Positions 34,820 through 43,756 of a stretch of 50,252 bases of DNA are shown piece by piece. The notes under the pieces are model-generated. The model made no database searches, was not told where the DNA came from, and worked only from the letters and a program-made list of their open reading frames with translations. The translations under genes were made by a program, and so were the position numbers. How positions within the stretch are numbered: position 1 is the stretch's first letter; each line of letters begins with the position of its first letter. Location: the NCBI GenBank assembly GCA_944351415.1, contig CALVPQ010000010.1:1-50252 (forward strand). The letters are read 5' to 3'. This stretch comes from an uncultured Clostridia bacterium. GTDB lineage: Bacteria > Bacillota > Clostridia > Christensenellales > UBA1242.

Positions 34820-35395
34820 ATGACAATTAATAAACAAGTTAAAGATGAACTTTTAAAAAGAAACCAAGATTATATTAATAAGGTTAGCAATTATGATTTT
34901 TGGAATAATCATATCAAGTTCGTGGTTGATGAGGCTTTAAAACTTGCAGATATTTATGGTGCAGATAGGGAGATAGTAGAGCTTGGTGCCTTGCTTCATG
35001 ATATTGCTCTTGTTTCTAATGTTGGAACAAAAGCAGACCACCATATTAATGGTGCTAAAATTGCTAATGAAATCCTAATTAGTTTTAATTATCCAGAAGA
35101 TAGACTGCAAAGAGTTCTAAATTGTGTTTTGCATCATAGAAGCTCTCAAAATGCAGAGAACGTGGAAGAGCTATGTGTTTGCGATGCCGATATACTTGCT
35201 CATTTTGATAATATACCGATGATTTTCTTTAAATCTTTCACTATGGGGAAGATGACTTTAAACGACATAGACTTGCTTATTAAAGGATTTCAAAATGATT
35301 TTAACGATTTAAGTGAAAAAACAAAGGAAACTTTTAAAGATAAATATGAAAATATTATGAAAGTTCTTTTTGGTGAATATTGGAAAGCTTTATAA
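34820..35395 (+). CDS. HD-domain hydrolase
   Basis: This 191-residue protein has the HD metal-binding motif: H at NNHIKFV, HD at LLHDIAL, a third His pair (ADHH) and D at CDADILAHF. HD proteins are metal-dependent phosphohydrolases of nucleotides and related compounds. The substrate is unknown. AAGGAG lies 6 bases before the ATG. The following 35396-35577 stretch is AT-rich with short AAAACTAAAAT repeats and no gene. Confidence 0.82.
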   Translation: MTINKQVKDELLKRNQDYINKVSNYDFWNNHIKFVVDEALKLADIYGADREIVELGALLHDIALVSNVGTKADHHINGAKIANEILISFNYPEDRLQRVLNCVLHHRSSQNAENVEELCVCDADILAHFDNIPMIFFKSFTMGKMTLNDIDLLIKGFQNDFNDLSEKTKETFKDKYENIMKVLFGEYWKAL

Positions 35396-35577
35396 ATAAA
35401 AGTTATAATACAAACTAAAAATAATAAAAAACTAAAATAATTTAATAAAAAACTAAAAAAACTAAAATATTAAAAAAATAAAGGGAAAAAACTTAAAATA
35501 TTTCTAATTTTTAAATAATCATTTTAAATTAGACAATAATTTTTATTTTAAAATAAAAAAAACATAATTTTTATATC

Positions 35578-35611
35578 AAAAAAGCAACTATTGTTTAATA
35601 GTTGCTTTTTC
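35578..35611. terminator. Bidirectional hairpin terminator at the accessory-region border
   Basis: AAAAAGCAACTATT and AATAGTTGCTTTTT form a 14-bp stem with a GTTT loop. It serves the minus-strand DUF262 gene and possibly the HD gene. Confidence 0.85.
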
Positions 35612-36692
35612 ATTTTCCAGATTTTCTTCCATTGCACTCTTCACAAAGCATCTGGCAATTTTCAGCAGATGTTCGTCCGCCAGCATGCCAAGGAGTTATA
35701 TGGTCAGCTTCCATTTCTTCTATTTTAAAATGTTTGTGGCAATTTGCACAAATTCCTTGTTGTTTTTCATAAGCACTTATTTTTTGTTGTTCGCTAAAAG
35801 CTCGAATATTAAGATATTTTTCATTTCTTGTTAAAACGTAAAAATATATTCCCTTTTTATTTGTAACATCATCATCAATCATAAGTTTTATTATTTCTTC
35901 CTCAAGTTTATTTGTGTCGTAAGTGTTTTGGTAAAATTGATTATATAACAGCCCCCAGTTTACACCTTTCATCACTTTTCTATAGGTTGTAAAAGTTAAT
36001 TTTACCCATTCAATAACATTTCTAAAATATGTCCATAATTCATTTGCATTTGGGTCATGTTGGTGAATGGACATATATTCTTCTATATTTCCATCATTTA
36101 TCCAATTTAATGCAGTTTCAAGATACTCTTGCCTAATTGGAGACCCACTCATATAATCTTTTGCTAAACGATAAGCTACACAATTGTTTTTACTAAAAAA
36201 TGTTTTTGCATTTGTAAGCCAAGGCCCAGTGTAAACAGCATTTCGAAGTTCTTGGTTGGTAAGTTTTTCTCCTGCAATATTTATAATTTTGAACCAATCT
36301 AATTTTTCCTTATCATTTCCTTCACAAAAATAAACCATAAGTTTATAGTTGTCAATTTTGTCTTTCTCAGTTTGAGTAAGATTGTGATAATATTTGTTAT
36401 CTATAGAAAAATCTCCGTTTATATATTGGCAAAAACTTATTGTTCTTTGTTGCCCATCAAGAACTTCAAATGTGCCGTCTTCATTTTTTACCCAATACAT
36501 AACATTTAAAGGGAACCCTTTAAAAATTGTTTCTATAACAGCATTTCGTTTCTTCTCATCATAAACAAATTCCCTTTGATATTTAGGTCTAATATTTAAC
36601 TTTCCACCATATCCGACAACACCTTCTTCTGCACTATCAACATAGTTCCTTGCAACATCTTTAACCAATATCTCTTTTAATTCAATTTTCAT
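35610..36692 (-). CDS. DUF262-HNH protein, putative restriction nuclease
   Basis: The 360-residue protein has an N-terminal DUF262 (ParB/Srx-like) domain with KYQREFVYDEKKRN and the nucleotide-binding LDGQQRTISF motif. A C-terminal HNH nuclease follows: CANCHKHF, ADHITPWHAGGRTSAENCQMLC and CEECNGRKSGK, shown here in pieces, with a Cys4 zinc site around the HNH residues. This architecture resembles GmrS/GmrD-type and other DUF262 nucleases. It overlaps the methyltransferase by ATGA, so the two are coupled. I infer it is the restriction half of an R-M pair. Confidence 0.82.
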   Translation of the reverse strand: MKIELKEILVKDVARNYVDSAEEGVVGYGGKLNIRPKYQREFVYDEKKRNAVIETIFKGFPLNVMYWVKNEDGTFEVLDGQQRTISFCQYINGDFSIDNKYYHNLTQTEKDKIDNYKLMVYFCEGNDKEKLDWFKIINIAGEKLTNQELRNAVYTGPWLTNAKTFFSKNNCVAYRLAKDYMSGSPIRQEYLETALNWINDGNIEEYMSIHQHDPNANELWTYFRNVIEWVKLTFTTYRKVMKGVNWGLLYNQFYQNTYDTNKLEEEIIKLMIDDDVTNKKGIYFYVLTRNEKYLNIRAFSEQQKISAYEKQQGICANCHKHFKIEEMEADHITPWHAGGRTSAENCQMLCEECNGRKSGK

Positions 36693-37720
36693 GTATTGCT
36701 CTTCCTTTTAATAATAACTCGTGCATAAATTTTTTTACCATTTATATAAGGATAACCCAAATTATACTCATCAATTTTGGTTGTTGTCATAGCTGCAATA
36801 AGTTCAAATTGTTCTGGATTGAATTTATCTAAAAATGTAATAGGAACTCCAATTTCCCCATCATAATCATAAGGAATATCTGTATATCTATTAACGTTGA
36901 TTGCATCGTAATTATCATATTTTGGATATTCATCTGGAGAATATTTTTTATATAGTGATAAAAATTCATTATGCTTTTTCACAGGCAAATTAGTAAACCA
37001 ACAAGATGTTGAAATTCTAACATATTTTTTTCCATTAATAATTTTATGATATTTTTCACAATTATCTGGAACTACAAAATACATACCGATATTAAAATTT
37101 GTATATCCAGTTCTTATTTTATCTTCTTTAAATAGCTTAAATACTTCTTTATATGTAAGAGCATTGGTATTTCCCATAATAATGAAATCTTTATTATATT
37201 TTGTTAATTGTTCTATATATTGTCTAAACAGTGAAAAGGGTGGATTCGTCACCACAATATCAGACTGTTTTAATAATTCAACACACTCTTCTGAACGGAA
37301 ATCTCCATTTTCTTTTAAAAGAACCATTGTGTTTTCTTTATTTTTAAGAAGATAATCAACATCTGCTAAGTCAACTGCGCCGTCATGGTTGCTATCTTCA
37401 ATTTTAGTAATCTCTATTTTGTAAGGGTGTCTGTTTTTATTAGCGAAGGTTTTATCTTCACCAAAAAAATTCATCTGTGTATAGGCAATAGGCGACCCAT
37501 CATAGCAAGTTGCAATTAATTTTTTTAATCCAAGATGATTGAAATTTATTGCAAAATACTTAAAAAAATTACTTTCATAAGGGTCATCACAATTGCAAAA
37601 AACAACTTTACCTTTAAATTGTTCTTTGTAGTGTTTTAATTCCAGCTCAATATCATTAAGTTGAGTGTAGAATTCATCTGCTTTATTTTTTTTAGCATTT
37701 TCCATTAGCTTAGTGGCCAT
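36689..37720 (-). CDS. EcoRI-type adenine-specific DNA methyltransferase
   Basis: This 343-residue protein resembles the EcoRI methylase family: ADEFYTQLNDIELELKHY at the N-terminus, VVFCNCDDPYESNFFKYF and the catalytic NPPF motif (VVTNPPFSLFRQYI), which methylates the exocyclic amine of adenine. The ATG at 37720 is preceded by AAAGGAG 6 bases upstream; the longer frame starts without such a site. Its stop overlaps the start of the DUF262-HNH gene. The unusual feature is pairing with a DUF262-HNH protein rather than an EcoRI-like nuclease. Confidence 0.85.
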   Translation of the reverse strand: MATKLMENAKKNKADEFYTQLNDIELELKHYKEQFKGKVVFCNCDDPYESNFFKYFAINFNHLGLKKLIATCYDGSPIAYTQMNFFGEDKTFANKNRHPYKIEITKIEDSNHDGAVDLADVDYLLKNKENTMVLLKENGDFRSEECVELLKQSDIVVTNPPFSLFRQYIEQLTKYNKDFIIMGNTNALTYKEVFKLFKEDKIRTGYTNFNIGMYFVVPDNCEKYHKIINGKKYVRISTSCWFTNLPVKKHNEFLSLYKKYSPDEYPKYDNYDAINVNRYTDIPYDYDGEIGVPITFLDKFNPEQFELIAAMTTTKIDEYNLGYPYINGKKIYARVIIKRKSNT

Positions 37721-37752
37721 AACATCTCCTTTCAGACCTGCTATGACCATTT

Positions 37753-37840
37753 ATTTTTTATCATAAAAAGATATTTAGGAAGAGATACGTTACCAAAGAA
37801 AGCAACTACTACACTATGGATTTTTTATCATAAAAAGATA
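37753..37840. promoter_or_regulatory. Duplicated 21-bp operator-like repeat upstream of the R-M pair
   Basis: The 21-base repeat occurs identically at 37753-37773 and 37820-37840. Its core, TTTTTAT-C-ATAAAAA, is a 7-bp inverted repeat with one central base. It begins 33 bases before the methyltransferase start codon, a position for a repressor or controller protein. No controller gene is nearby. Confidence 0.6.
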
Positions 37841-37965
37841 CGCCTATTCCTATAACACTAGACTTAAAAATTTGATTTTTTATAAAAAAATTAAACAAAT
37901 AAAAATATAATCAAAAAAATTATACAATTTTGATTTTTTTTGATATAATAAATTTATCTAAAAAA

Positions 37966-38004
37966 TAAAAAAAGACCTGCTATTATAGGAATAGTAGGTC
38001 TTTT
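37966..38004. terminator. Terminator-like hairpin beside the left attachment site
   Basis: AGACCTGCTATT and AATAGTAGGTCT arms form a 12-bp stem (one wobble) with A and T runs on either side. It corresponds in position to the terminator beside the tRNA-Thr fragment at 50092-50135. Confidence 0.7.
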
Positions 38005-38015
38005 GTTATGAGAAA

Positions 38016-38056
38016 TTATGATGAAACTTGCCCATAACCTCAATCTTATTAAATCT
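38016..38056 (-). repeat. Decayed tRNA-Thr 3' fragment, candidate left attachment site
   Basis: On the plus strand TTATGATG (38016-38023) and a 26-base core (38031-38056) match the tRNA-Thr fragment at 50147-50154 and 50164-50189. The core is 20/26 identical, and all six differences are G-to-A or C-to-T relative to the tRNA. Between the two blocks this copy lacks 2 bases. It cannot fold as a tRNA. It is best explained as an old attachment site at the left edge of the island. Confidence 0.6.
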
Positions 38057-38430
38057 ATGTGCTATCTGTTCTGCTATATAAGTTCTAGCTAGAAGTTCAA
38101 TAATTTTTGAATGTTTTTAGTTGTCAAAACCTATCATTTTTTATTTTATCAAGCATTCTACTTCTGAGCCGCACAACTTCGAATTAAATGTTTGACAATT
38201 TATAATTGTATTTAGTTGTTATAAAATTGTCATTTCTTATTTTACCAACTTAAATTTCAATTAGCATAAACTTGAGTCCTATATCAAATAATTTCTTATA
38301 TTTAATAGCATTTTCGCTAGAGTTTTTTCAATAGGTACACAAAATTTAAAAACTAATGTACCTATTTACGCCTGTAAACATATTTAATTTAAATTTTGCG
38401 ATTAAAACTGCTTAATTCTTTGAAAAACGA
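38057..38430. other. Non-coding left end of the island
   Basis: It contains a perfect 12-bp palindrome TTCTAGCTAGAA (38083-38094), two degenerate copies of a roughly 36-base sequence (about 38115-38150 and 38211-38248, both starting TTAGTTGT) and a 9-bp inverted repeat AATAGGTAC/GTACCTATT (38330-38338/38358-38366). I see no gene. Confidence 0.45.
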
Positions 38431-39303
38431 TTAAGACCTCAATACCTTATCTCCATTATTTATATCCCTTTTAAATTTTTTATTTTCATCCTCTTGTCTC
38501 CAGAGTGTTTCCTTTCTTTGTTGTAAAGTTTTTTCAAATCCTGTCGTGTTAAAACATTTTTCAATATTCTTGCTGTAATACATATGGTCATAGATAAGCC
38601 ATTTGTAGTAATCGTCACGATAATGCATTACATATTCATTAGGTGAAACATATGTTGACTTGTTTCCGTTTGCTTTTAGATTTACAACATCTTGATACCA
38701 ATCGTTATCATCCTCATCCGACATATAACAGTTCAATCTTATATTTTGCAATTGTTTCATAACTTTAGGATAATAAATTTTCAATTTTACGCATTCGTTA
38801 GGATATATCCATCCGGGTAAAAGTTGTTTGTCGGAGTAATAATTTTTAGCCCAAGGCATTTGTTTCCAAGAATATAATTCATATTTTGAGTAAATATTGA
38901 CACCGCTTTTGTATTCTAATTGTAAAAAACCTGCTTCAATTGCTCTTTTACCACTATTGCAAATAATCGTTTCTTTACAATCCCAAAAATCTTCTTCTAA
39001 ATTCAAATTATCGTAATCAAAGATAATTTCTTCTTCTGTTTGAAGTTTTGGCGATATGTAAGGTAAAACAAATATTTCCATTTCGTGATTAACCGTCTTT
39101 TTATTTTGTACAACTTTAAATTCAGGTCTATTTAAAATTATTTCTTTATTTTTCTCTTTATTTCTTTCTCTCATTTCCTGTTTCTTTAATTCATTATCAT
39201 TTTTTATAGTTAATTTTACGCCTAGGAATGTAAATAAACCGCCAATTAGACCACCTAGGGTTGATGTTATGATAGGAATTACAATATTATACCAAATTTC
39301 CAT
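38431..39303 (-). CDS. Membrane-anchored protein of unknown function
   Basis: Not recognised. The 290-residue protein has an N-terminal membrane helix (WYNIVIPIITSTLGGLIGG, about residues 3-25), a charged coiled segment, and a soluble domain rich in Tyr, Trp and acidic residues. The ATG at 39303 is preceded by AGGAG; the longer frame begins upstream without one. It is divergent from the Fic gene, with a shared control region containing three tandem 12-bp repeats. It is probably an island passenger gene. Confidence 0.6.
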   Translation of the reverse strand: MEIWYNIVIPIITSTLGGLIGGLFTFLGVKLTIKNDNELKKQEMRERNKEKNKEIILNRPEFKVVQNKKTVNHEMEIFVLPYISPKLQTEEEIIFDYDNLNLEEDFWDCKETIICNSGKRAIEAGFLQLEYKSGVNIYSKYELYSWKQMPWAKNYYSDKQLLPGWIYPNECVKLKIYYPKVMKQLQNIRLNCYMSDEDDNDWYQDVVNLKANGNKSTYVSPNEYVMHYRDDYYKWLIYDHMYYSKNIEKCFNTTGFEKTLQQRKETLWRQEDENKKFKRDINNGDKVLRS

Positions 39304-39379
39304 AAAATATCTCCTTATGTTATCTATTATAACATATTTTACATAATAAAACATTATTTTTATATTGTTAAAATTTTGA

Positions 39380-39414
39380 TATACAAGAAAGTATACAAGA
39401 AAATATACAAGATG
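39380..39414. promoter_or_regulatory. Three tandem 12-bp repeats upstream of the Fic gene
   Basis: TATACAAGAAAG, TATACAAGAAAA and TATACAAGATG are head-to-tail, ending just before the -35 box. The spacing of about one helical turn suggests a protein-binding array. Confidence 0.6.
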
Positions 39415-39416
39415 AT

Positions 39417-39446
39417 TGACTTTTAATATTAAGATAGGGTATAATC
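39417..39446 (+). promoter_or_regulatory. Promoter of the Fic gene
   Basis: TTGACT (39417-39422), an 18-base spacer and TATAAT (39441-39446), 27 bases before the Fic start. The tandem repeats abut it. Confidence 0.7.
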
Positions 39447-39473
39447 ATATTATCAAAAATGGAGATATTCTTT

Positions 39474-40463
39474 ATGGATGAAAAATATATTCCGCCTTAT
39501 GAAATAACTGATGAGATGTTAGAGTTAGTTTCCGAAATTATGGAAAATTTAGGAAAACTCTCTGGAGTTAATAAACTTGAAAAATTGCCAAGACTTCGTA
39601 GGGTGAATAGAATAAAGTCTATTCATTCTTCTCTTGCGATTGAAAACAACACACTTTCAATTGAGCAGGTGACAGATGTTATTGACGGGAAACGAGTGCT
39701 TGGGCCAAAGGAAGATATAGTTGCAGTTCAAAATGCAAACTTGGCATACAAAGAACTTGAAAATATAAATCCTTATAGTATTGACGATTTGTTAAAAGTC
39801 CATAGTATAATGATGAATGGACTTGTAAGTGAAGCGGGGAAAATAAGGACTGGACAAGTTGGAGTTTATAATCAGGAAGGAAAAGTTGTTCATCTTGCTC
39901 CACCAGCAGAGTTTGTTCCAGAGCAGCTAAAGCAACTTTTTGATTGGATAAAGACTAGTCCAGCAAATATGCTCATTAAGTCTAGTGTTTTCCATTATGA
40001 ATTTGAGTTTATCCACCCATTTCGTGATGGAAATGGAAGAATGGGAAGATTATGGCAAACAGCACTTCTTGCAAGTTGGAAGCCAATCTTTGCTTGGATA
40101 CCTATTGAAAGCATAATTAAGGACAACCAAGAAGATTATTACAATGCAATAACATTATCAACAAGCCAAGCGAAATCAAACATTTTTATTGTGTTTATGT
40201 TAGATGTGATAAATAAGGCGATTAAAGATATAATAACCGACACAAGGAATCACTACAACCATATAAATAATCAAATCAAAGAACTTATGAAAGTGATTGA
40301 AAGTTATCCGCAATCTGCAACTGAACTTATGCAAAAACTAAATCTAAAGTCCCGCGTTGGTTTTAGAAAAAATTACTTGCAGCCAGCCCTAGATGCCGGA
40401 CTAATCGGCATGACCGAACCCGACAAACCAACCAGCAAAAACCAAAAGTATTTTAAGATTTAA
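39474..40463 (+). CDS. Fic-domain AMPylase (class II, with inhibitory motif)
   Basis: The 329-residue Fic protein transfers AMP or a related group to a target hydroxyl. The catalytic loop HPFRDGNGRMGR (H181-R192) is complete. The inhibitory motif (S/T)xxxE(G/N) is at residues 53-58 (SLAIEN), before the Fic core, as in class II self-inhibited proteins. The C-terminus is a helical, probably winged-helix, domain. The ATG at 39474 follows GGAG by 9 bases; the ATG at 39459 overlaps the ribosome site. The following gene starts 12 bases after the stop. Target unknown. Confidence 0.88.
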   Translation: MDEKYIPPYEITDEMLELVSEIMENLGKLSGVNKLEKLPRLRRVNRIKSIHSSLAIENNTLSIEQVTDVIDGKRVLGPKEDIVAVQNANLAYKELENINPYSIDDLLKVHSIMMNGLVSEAGKIRTGQVGVYNQEGKVVHLAPPAEFVPEQLKQLFDWIKTSPANMLIKSSVFHYEFEFIHPFRDGNGRMGRLWQTALLASWKPIFAWIPIESIIKDNQEDYYNAITLSTSQAKSNIFIVFMLDVINKAIKDIITDTRNHYNHINNQIKELMKVIESYPQSATELMQKLNLKSRVGFRKNYLQPALDAGLIGMTEPDKPTSKNQKYFKI

Positions 40464-40475
40464 ATAGGAGCATGT

Positions 40476-40946
40476 ATGGAAGAAATTAAGATAACAGAAA
40501 CATTTATTGTAAAAAAAATTAAAGATTATTTAGTCAACAAAGAAAATGGAAATTGGCATGAAGAAAAAACAAAGATATCTGATTTACATGGACATGGGGC
40601 CGATATTGTTATGACTGGTGGAAGTAAGAATGGTGAAAGGTTTATTATTGAATGTAAAGGAAAATCTTATGCTAAATCTGCTAGGTCAATAAACAAAGAA
40701 GGTTGGTTAAATGCCTTAGGTCAAATTATTACTAGAATGAATACAAAAAGAATTATAAACACAGGAGTTCAAAAAGGAAACATAAATCGTGCGTATAAAT
40801 ATGGTCTTGGTTTATGTAAAGAATCTGCAGAAGTTGCATTAAGACGAATACCAAAAGAAGTGGCAAAGGTTTTAAATTTATATATATTTTCTTGTGATGA
40901 TAATGGACAAATTAAAATGTTTACACCATCACAATTTAATACATAA
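40476..40946 (+). CDS. PD-(D/E)XK nuclease-like protein
   Basis: This 156-residue protein has a recognisable PD-(D/E)XK core: an Asp in GHGADIVMTGG and E-x-K in FIIECKGKSY, 14-20 residues apart, followed by a helix containing GWLNALGQIITRMN. It resembles Holliday-resolvase-like or restriction-endonuclease folds. It is close to Fic (12 bases, with AGGAG) and precedes the C5 methyltransferase and the GHKL ATPase, so it is a candidate nuclease of that module. Its substrate is unknown. Confidence 0.7.
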   Translation: MEEIKITETFIVKKIKDYLVNKENGNWHEEKTKISDLHGHGADIVMTGGSKNGERFIIECKGKSYAKSARSINKEGWLNALGQIITRMNTKRIINTGVQKGNINRAYKYGLGLCKESAEVALRRIPKEVAKVLNLYIFSCDDNGQIKMFTPSQFNT

Positions 40947-41010
40947 ATTTGTCAAAATATGATGAACTTTTTTATAGAATATGTTATAATATATTTAATT
41001 GGAGTTTTAT

Positions 41011-42072
41011 ATGCAAATAGAAGTTGTTGATTTATTTTGTGGAGTAGGTGGGTTAACTTGTGGTCTTAATCAAAGTGGATTAAAAGTTAAAGCAGGTTTT
41101 GATATAGACGACACTTGTAAATATCCGTATGAACACAATAATAAAGCAAAATTTTATAAAAAAGACATAAAAGATGTCACAGGAGAAGACATAAAGAAGT
41201 GTTATTCTAAAAACTCAATAAAAGTATTGGCAGGTTGTGCTCCTTGTCAACCATTTTCACAGATGAGTTTTAAATATCAAAATTATGAAAATACAAAAAG
41301 AGAAAATGATAGGCGTTATAGTTTGTTGCTTGAATTTGGTAGATTGGTTAAAGAAGTTCAGCCTGATATAGTTTCTATGGAAAATGTACCTAAAATTGAA
41401 GATACAAAAGTATTTGAAGAATTTTTTAAAATCTTAAAAGATAATGGTTATAGTATAGATTACAAAGTTGTCTATTGTCCAGATTATGGTATACCACAAA
41501 ACAGAAGAAGATTTCTGCTTTTGGCTGCGAAAAGCGGAGATATAAAACTTTTAGATAAAACGCATAATAAAGAAAATTATGTAACAGTTAGAGAAACAAT
41601 AGGAAATCTTCCAGCGGTGAAATCTGGTGAAATTTGTCCGACAGATATTTTACATCAAACAGCTAAATTGTCAGATATAAATTTAAAGAGAATCAGGATG
41701 TCAAAGCCTGGTGGATCATGGAAAGATTGGCCAAAAGAATTAAGGTGTAAATGTCATCAAAAAGAAAGTGGACAAACATATACATCAGTATATGGAAGAA
41801 TGGAGTGGGATAAAATTGCACCAACAATGACAACACAATTTTATTGTTATGGAACTGGAAGATATGGCCATCCTGAACAAGATCGAGCATTGACTCTTCG
41901 AGAAGGAGCATTAATACAAACATTCCCAATTGACTATCAATTTGTTGAACCAAATAAGCCTTTTGCTCTAAAAGATATTGCTAGAGAGATAGGTAATGCC
42001 GTCCCAGTAAAATTAGGAGAAGTAATTGGTAATAGTATATTAAACTTCATAAAAAAAAGGAGTAAATCATGA
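41011..42072 (+). CDS. C5-cytosine DNA methyltransferase (first copy)
   Basis: This DNA cytosine-5 methyltransferase has motif I DLFCGVGGL, IV GCAPCQPFS with the catalytic Cys, VI ENVP, VIII QNRRRF and X GNAVPVKLG, over 353 residues. The ATG at 41011 is preceded by GGAG at 41001-41004. A TATAAT at about 40985-40990 suggests its own promoter. Its stop codon overlaps the start of the MORC-like ATPase gene (ATGA), so they are coupled. Target sequence unknown. Confidence 0.93.
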   Translation: MQIEVVDLFCGVGGLTCGLNQSGLKVKAGFDIDDTCKYPYEHNNKAKFYKKDIKDVTGEDIKKCYSKNSIKVLAGCAPCQPFSQMSFKYQNYENTKRENDRRYSLLLEFGRLVKEVQPDIVSMENVPKIEDTKVFEEFFKILKDNGYSIDYKVVYCPDYGIPQNRRRFLLLAAKSGDIKLLDKTHNKENYVTVRETIGNLPAVKSGEICPTDILHQTAKLSDINLKRIRMSKPGGSWKDWPKELRCKCHQKESGQTYTSVYGRMEWDKIAPTMTTQFYCYGTGRYGHPEQDRALTLREGALIQTFPIDYQFVEPNKPFALKDIAREIGNAVPVKLGEVIGNSILNFIKKRSKS

Positions 42073-43737
42073 ATACTAATGAAAAACTGGAACTAAAGTT
42101 TGATCCACATACTATTGAACATTTGGGAATAAAAATGTATTCTCAACTACCTTACGCATTAGCAGAATTAGTAGCAAATGCTTATGATGCAGGTGCAGAA
42201 AATGTAAATATAAAACTATATGATAAAAATACTGATAAAAAAATAATCGTGTCTGACGATGGTTGTGGAATGTCTTTTGACGAGATAAAAGATAATTTCC
42301 TAGTTATAGGGAGACGACGTAGAGAGGAAGATGAAAGTAGAAATAACTCAAAAGGTAGGAAAATAACAGGGAAAAAAGGAATTGGTAAATTAGCATTATT
42401 TGGAATTGGTAGGACTATTAATATTTGTTCAACCAAAGAAAATAGTGATAAAAAGACAACTTTTACATTGGATTGGCAAGAAATTCTTAATGAATCATCA
42501 GGAAAATATGAACCAAAATATACAATTTTATCTAAAGATAATAAATTAGAAAAAGGAACATCAATAGAACTTACAAATTTGACTAGAATTAGCGATTTTG
42601 ATTTGCAAACAACAGCGATATCCTTGTCAAAACTTTTTAATTGCTTTGATAATACCTTTAAAGTAACAATGAGTAGAAATGACGAAGAGATTATTGAACT
42701 TACTAAGGAATTGAAATATAATAATATTGATAAAGAATTTGAATGGGACGTAACTGAATTAAGTAATAACACTGAAAGTGATTTTGCATATAAAAATTTG
42801 CTAAAAGGTAAGATAATTTCTTCTAAAAAGCCAATGAAACCAGATTTAAGGAGAATAACTTTATATGTGAATGGAAGACTTGCAAATGTCCCAAGCTTTT
42901 TTGGAGTGTCAGAAGCAGGGCATACATTTTCATATTTAACAGGCTGGATAGATGCGGACTACTTAGACGAATTTGATAAGGATTTAATTTCAACTGATAG
43001 ACAATCGCTAAGTTGGGATATGCCAGAAGCCCAAGAATTACAACTATTTCTTCAAAAAATTATTAAATTTTTAGTTAGAGATTGGAGTGCTAAACGTAAA
43101 GAGATTAAAGAAGAGTCTAATACTTATAGAACAGGTATTAATATTCCAAATTGGTATTCAAAAGTGCCAGATGAAGTAAGGCCGAAACTTTCTAGTATAA
43201 TAAATAATATCTCAAATAAACCAGAAATTGATGATGAAGATTTCTCAAGTGTTGTTCATCAAATTTATGATTTAATTCCTCCTTATACATATTTTCATTA
43301 CAGATTATTACATCCTCAAATACAAGAAGCGGCAAAAAGACACTATGAAGCTCAAGATTTTTATGTGGCATTTCAGGAATCAATGAAAAGATATAAAAAC
43401 GCAGTAAAAGCAAAGTCAGGTGTTCAATCTACGGAAGATCTGGATATTGTATCAAATTCATTTGGGGTAGGCAAGCCTTTAGAAGTAACGGCAAAATATA
43501 AGTTAAAACCAGATGGGCAACCTTTTTCAAATTCAACAATAGAAAACATTGAAAATGGACAAATGAGTTTATCAAGAGGTATTGTTCAGGGGGGGCCGAA
43601 ATGTAATTAGTCATGAAGAAATGATTGATTTAAAAACGACAGGACTTTTTACAGAAAAAGACTGTCTTGATTTATTAAGCTTATTATCTCATTTATACAA
43701 GAGGCTTGACGAATCTGAAAAAAGAGATACTAATTAA
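42069..43737 (+). pseudogene. MORC/MutL-like GHKL ATPase, frameshifted at a G7 tract
   Basis: The gene is normally read from 42069 to 43610 (513 codons). The N-terminus is a GHKL ATPase: ELVANAYDAG (N box), VSDDGCGM (G1) and TGKKGIGKLALFGIG (G2). Such MORC/MutL-like ATPases accompany methyltransferases in R-M systems. At 43589-43595 there is a run of seven G. As sequenced the frame ends soon after (GGPKCN stop). With one G fewer it reads on as GGRNVISHEEMID... to 43737, giving about 556 residues and a C-terminal segment resembling the hypoth_Ymh/TIGR02391 domain. This may be phase variation, a pseudogene or a sequencing error. Confidence 0.8.
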
Positions 43738-43756
43738 AGTCATTTTCGTTAATTCG

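Noticed and set aside
35396..35577. AAAACTAAAAT repeats that at first looked like a CRISPR-like or iteron array
   Set aside because: The copies are irregular and low-complexity, without spacer structure. No CRISPR array or cas gene was seen in the window.
38330..38366. A 9-bp inverted repeat considered as the terminator of the membrane-anchored protein gene
   Set aside because: It is not followed by a T run on the minus strand, so the terminator call is not supported; kept only as a note.
42182..42772. A 196-codon minus-strand ORF
   Set aside because: Antisense to the GHKL ATPase domain; Ser/Leu-rich composition is typical of complement reading.
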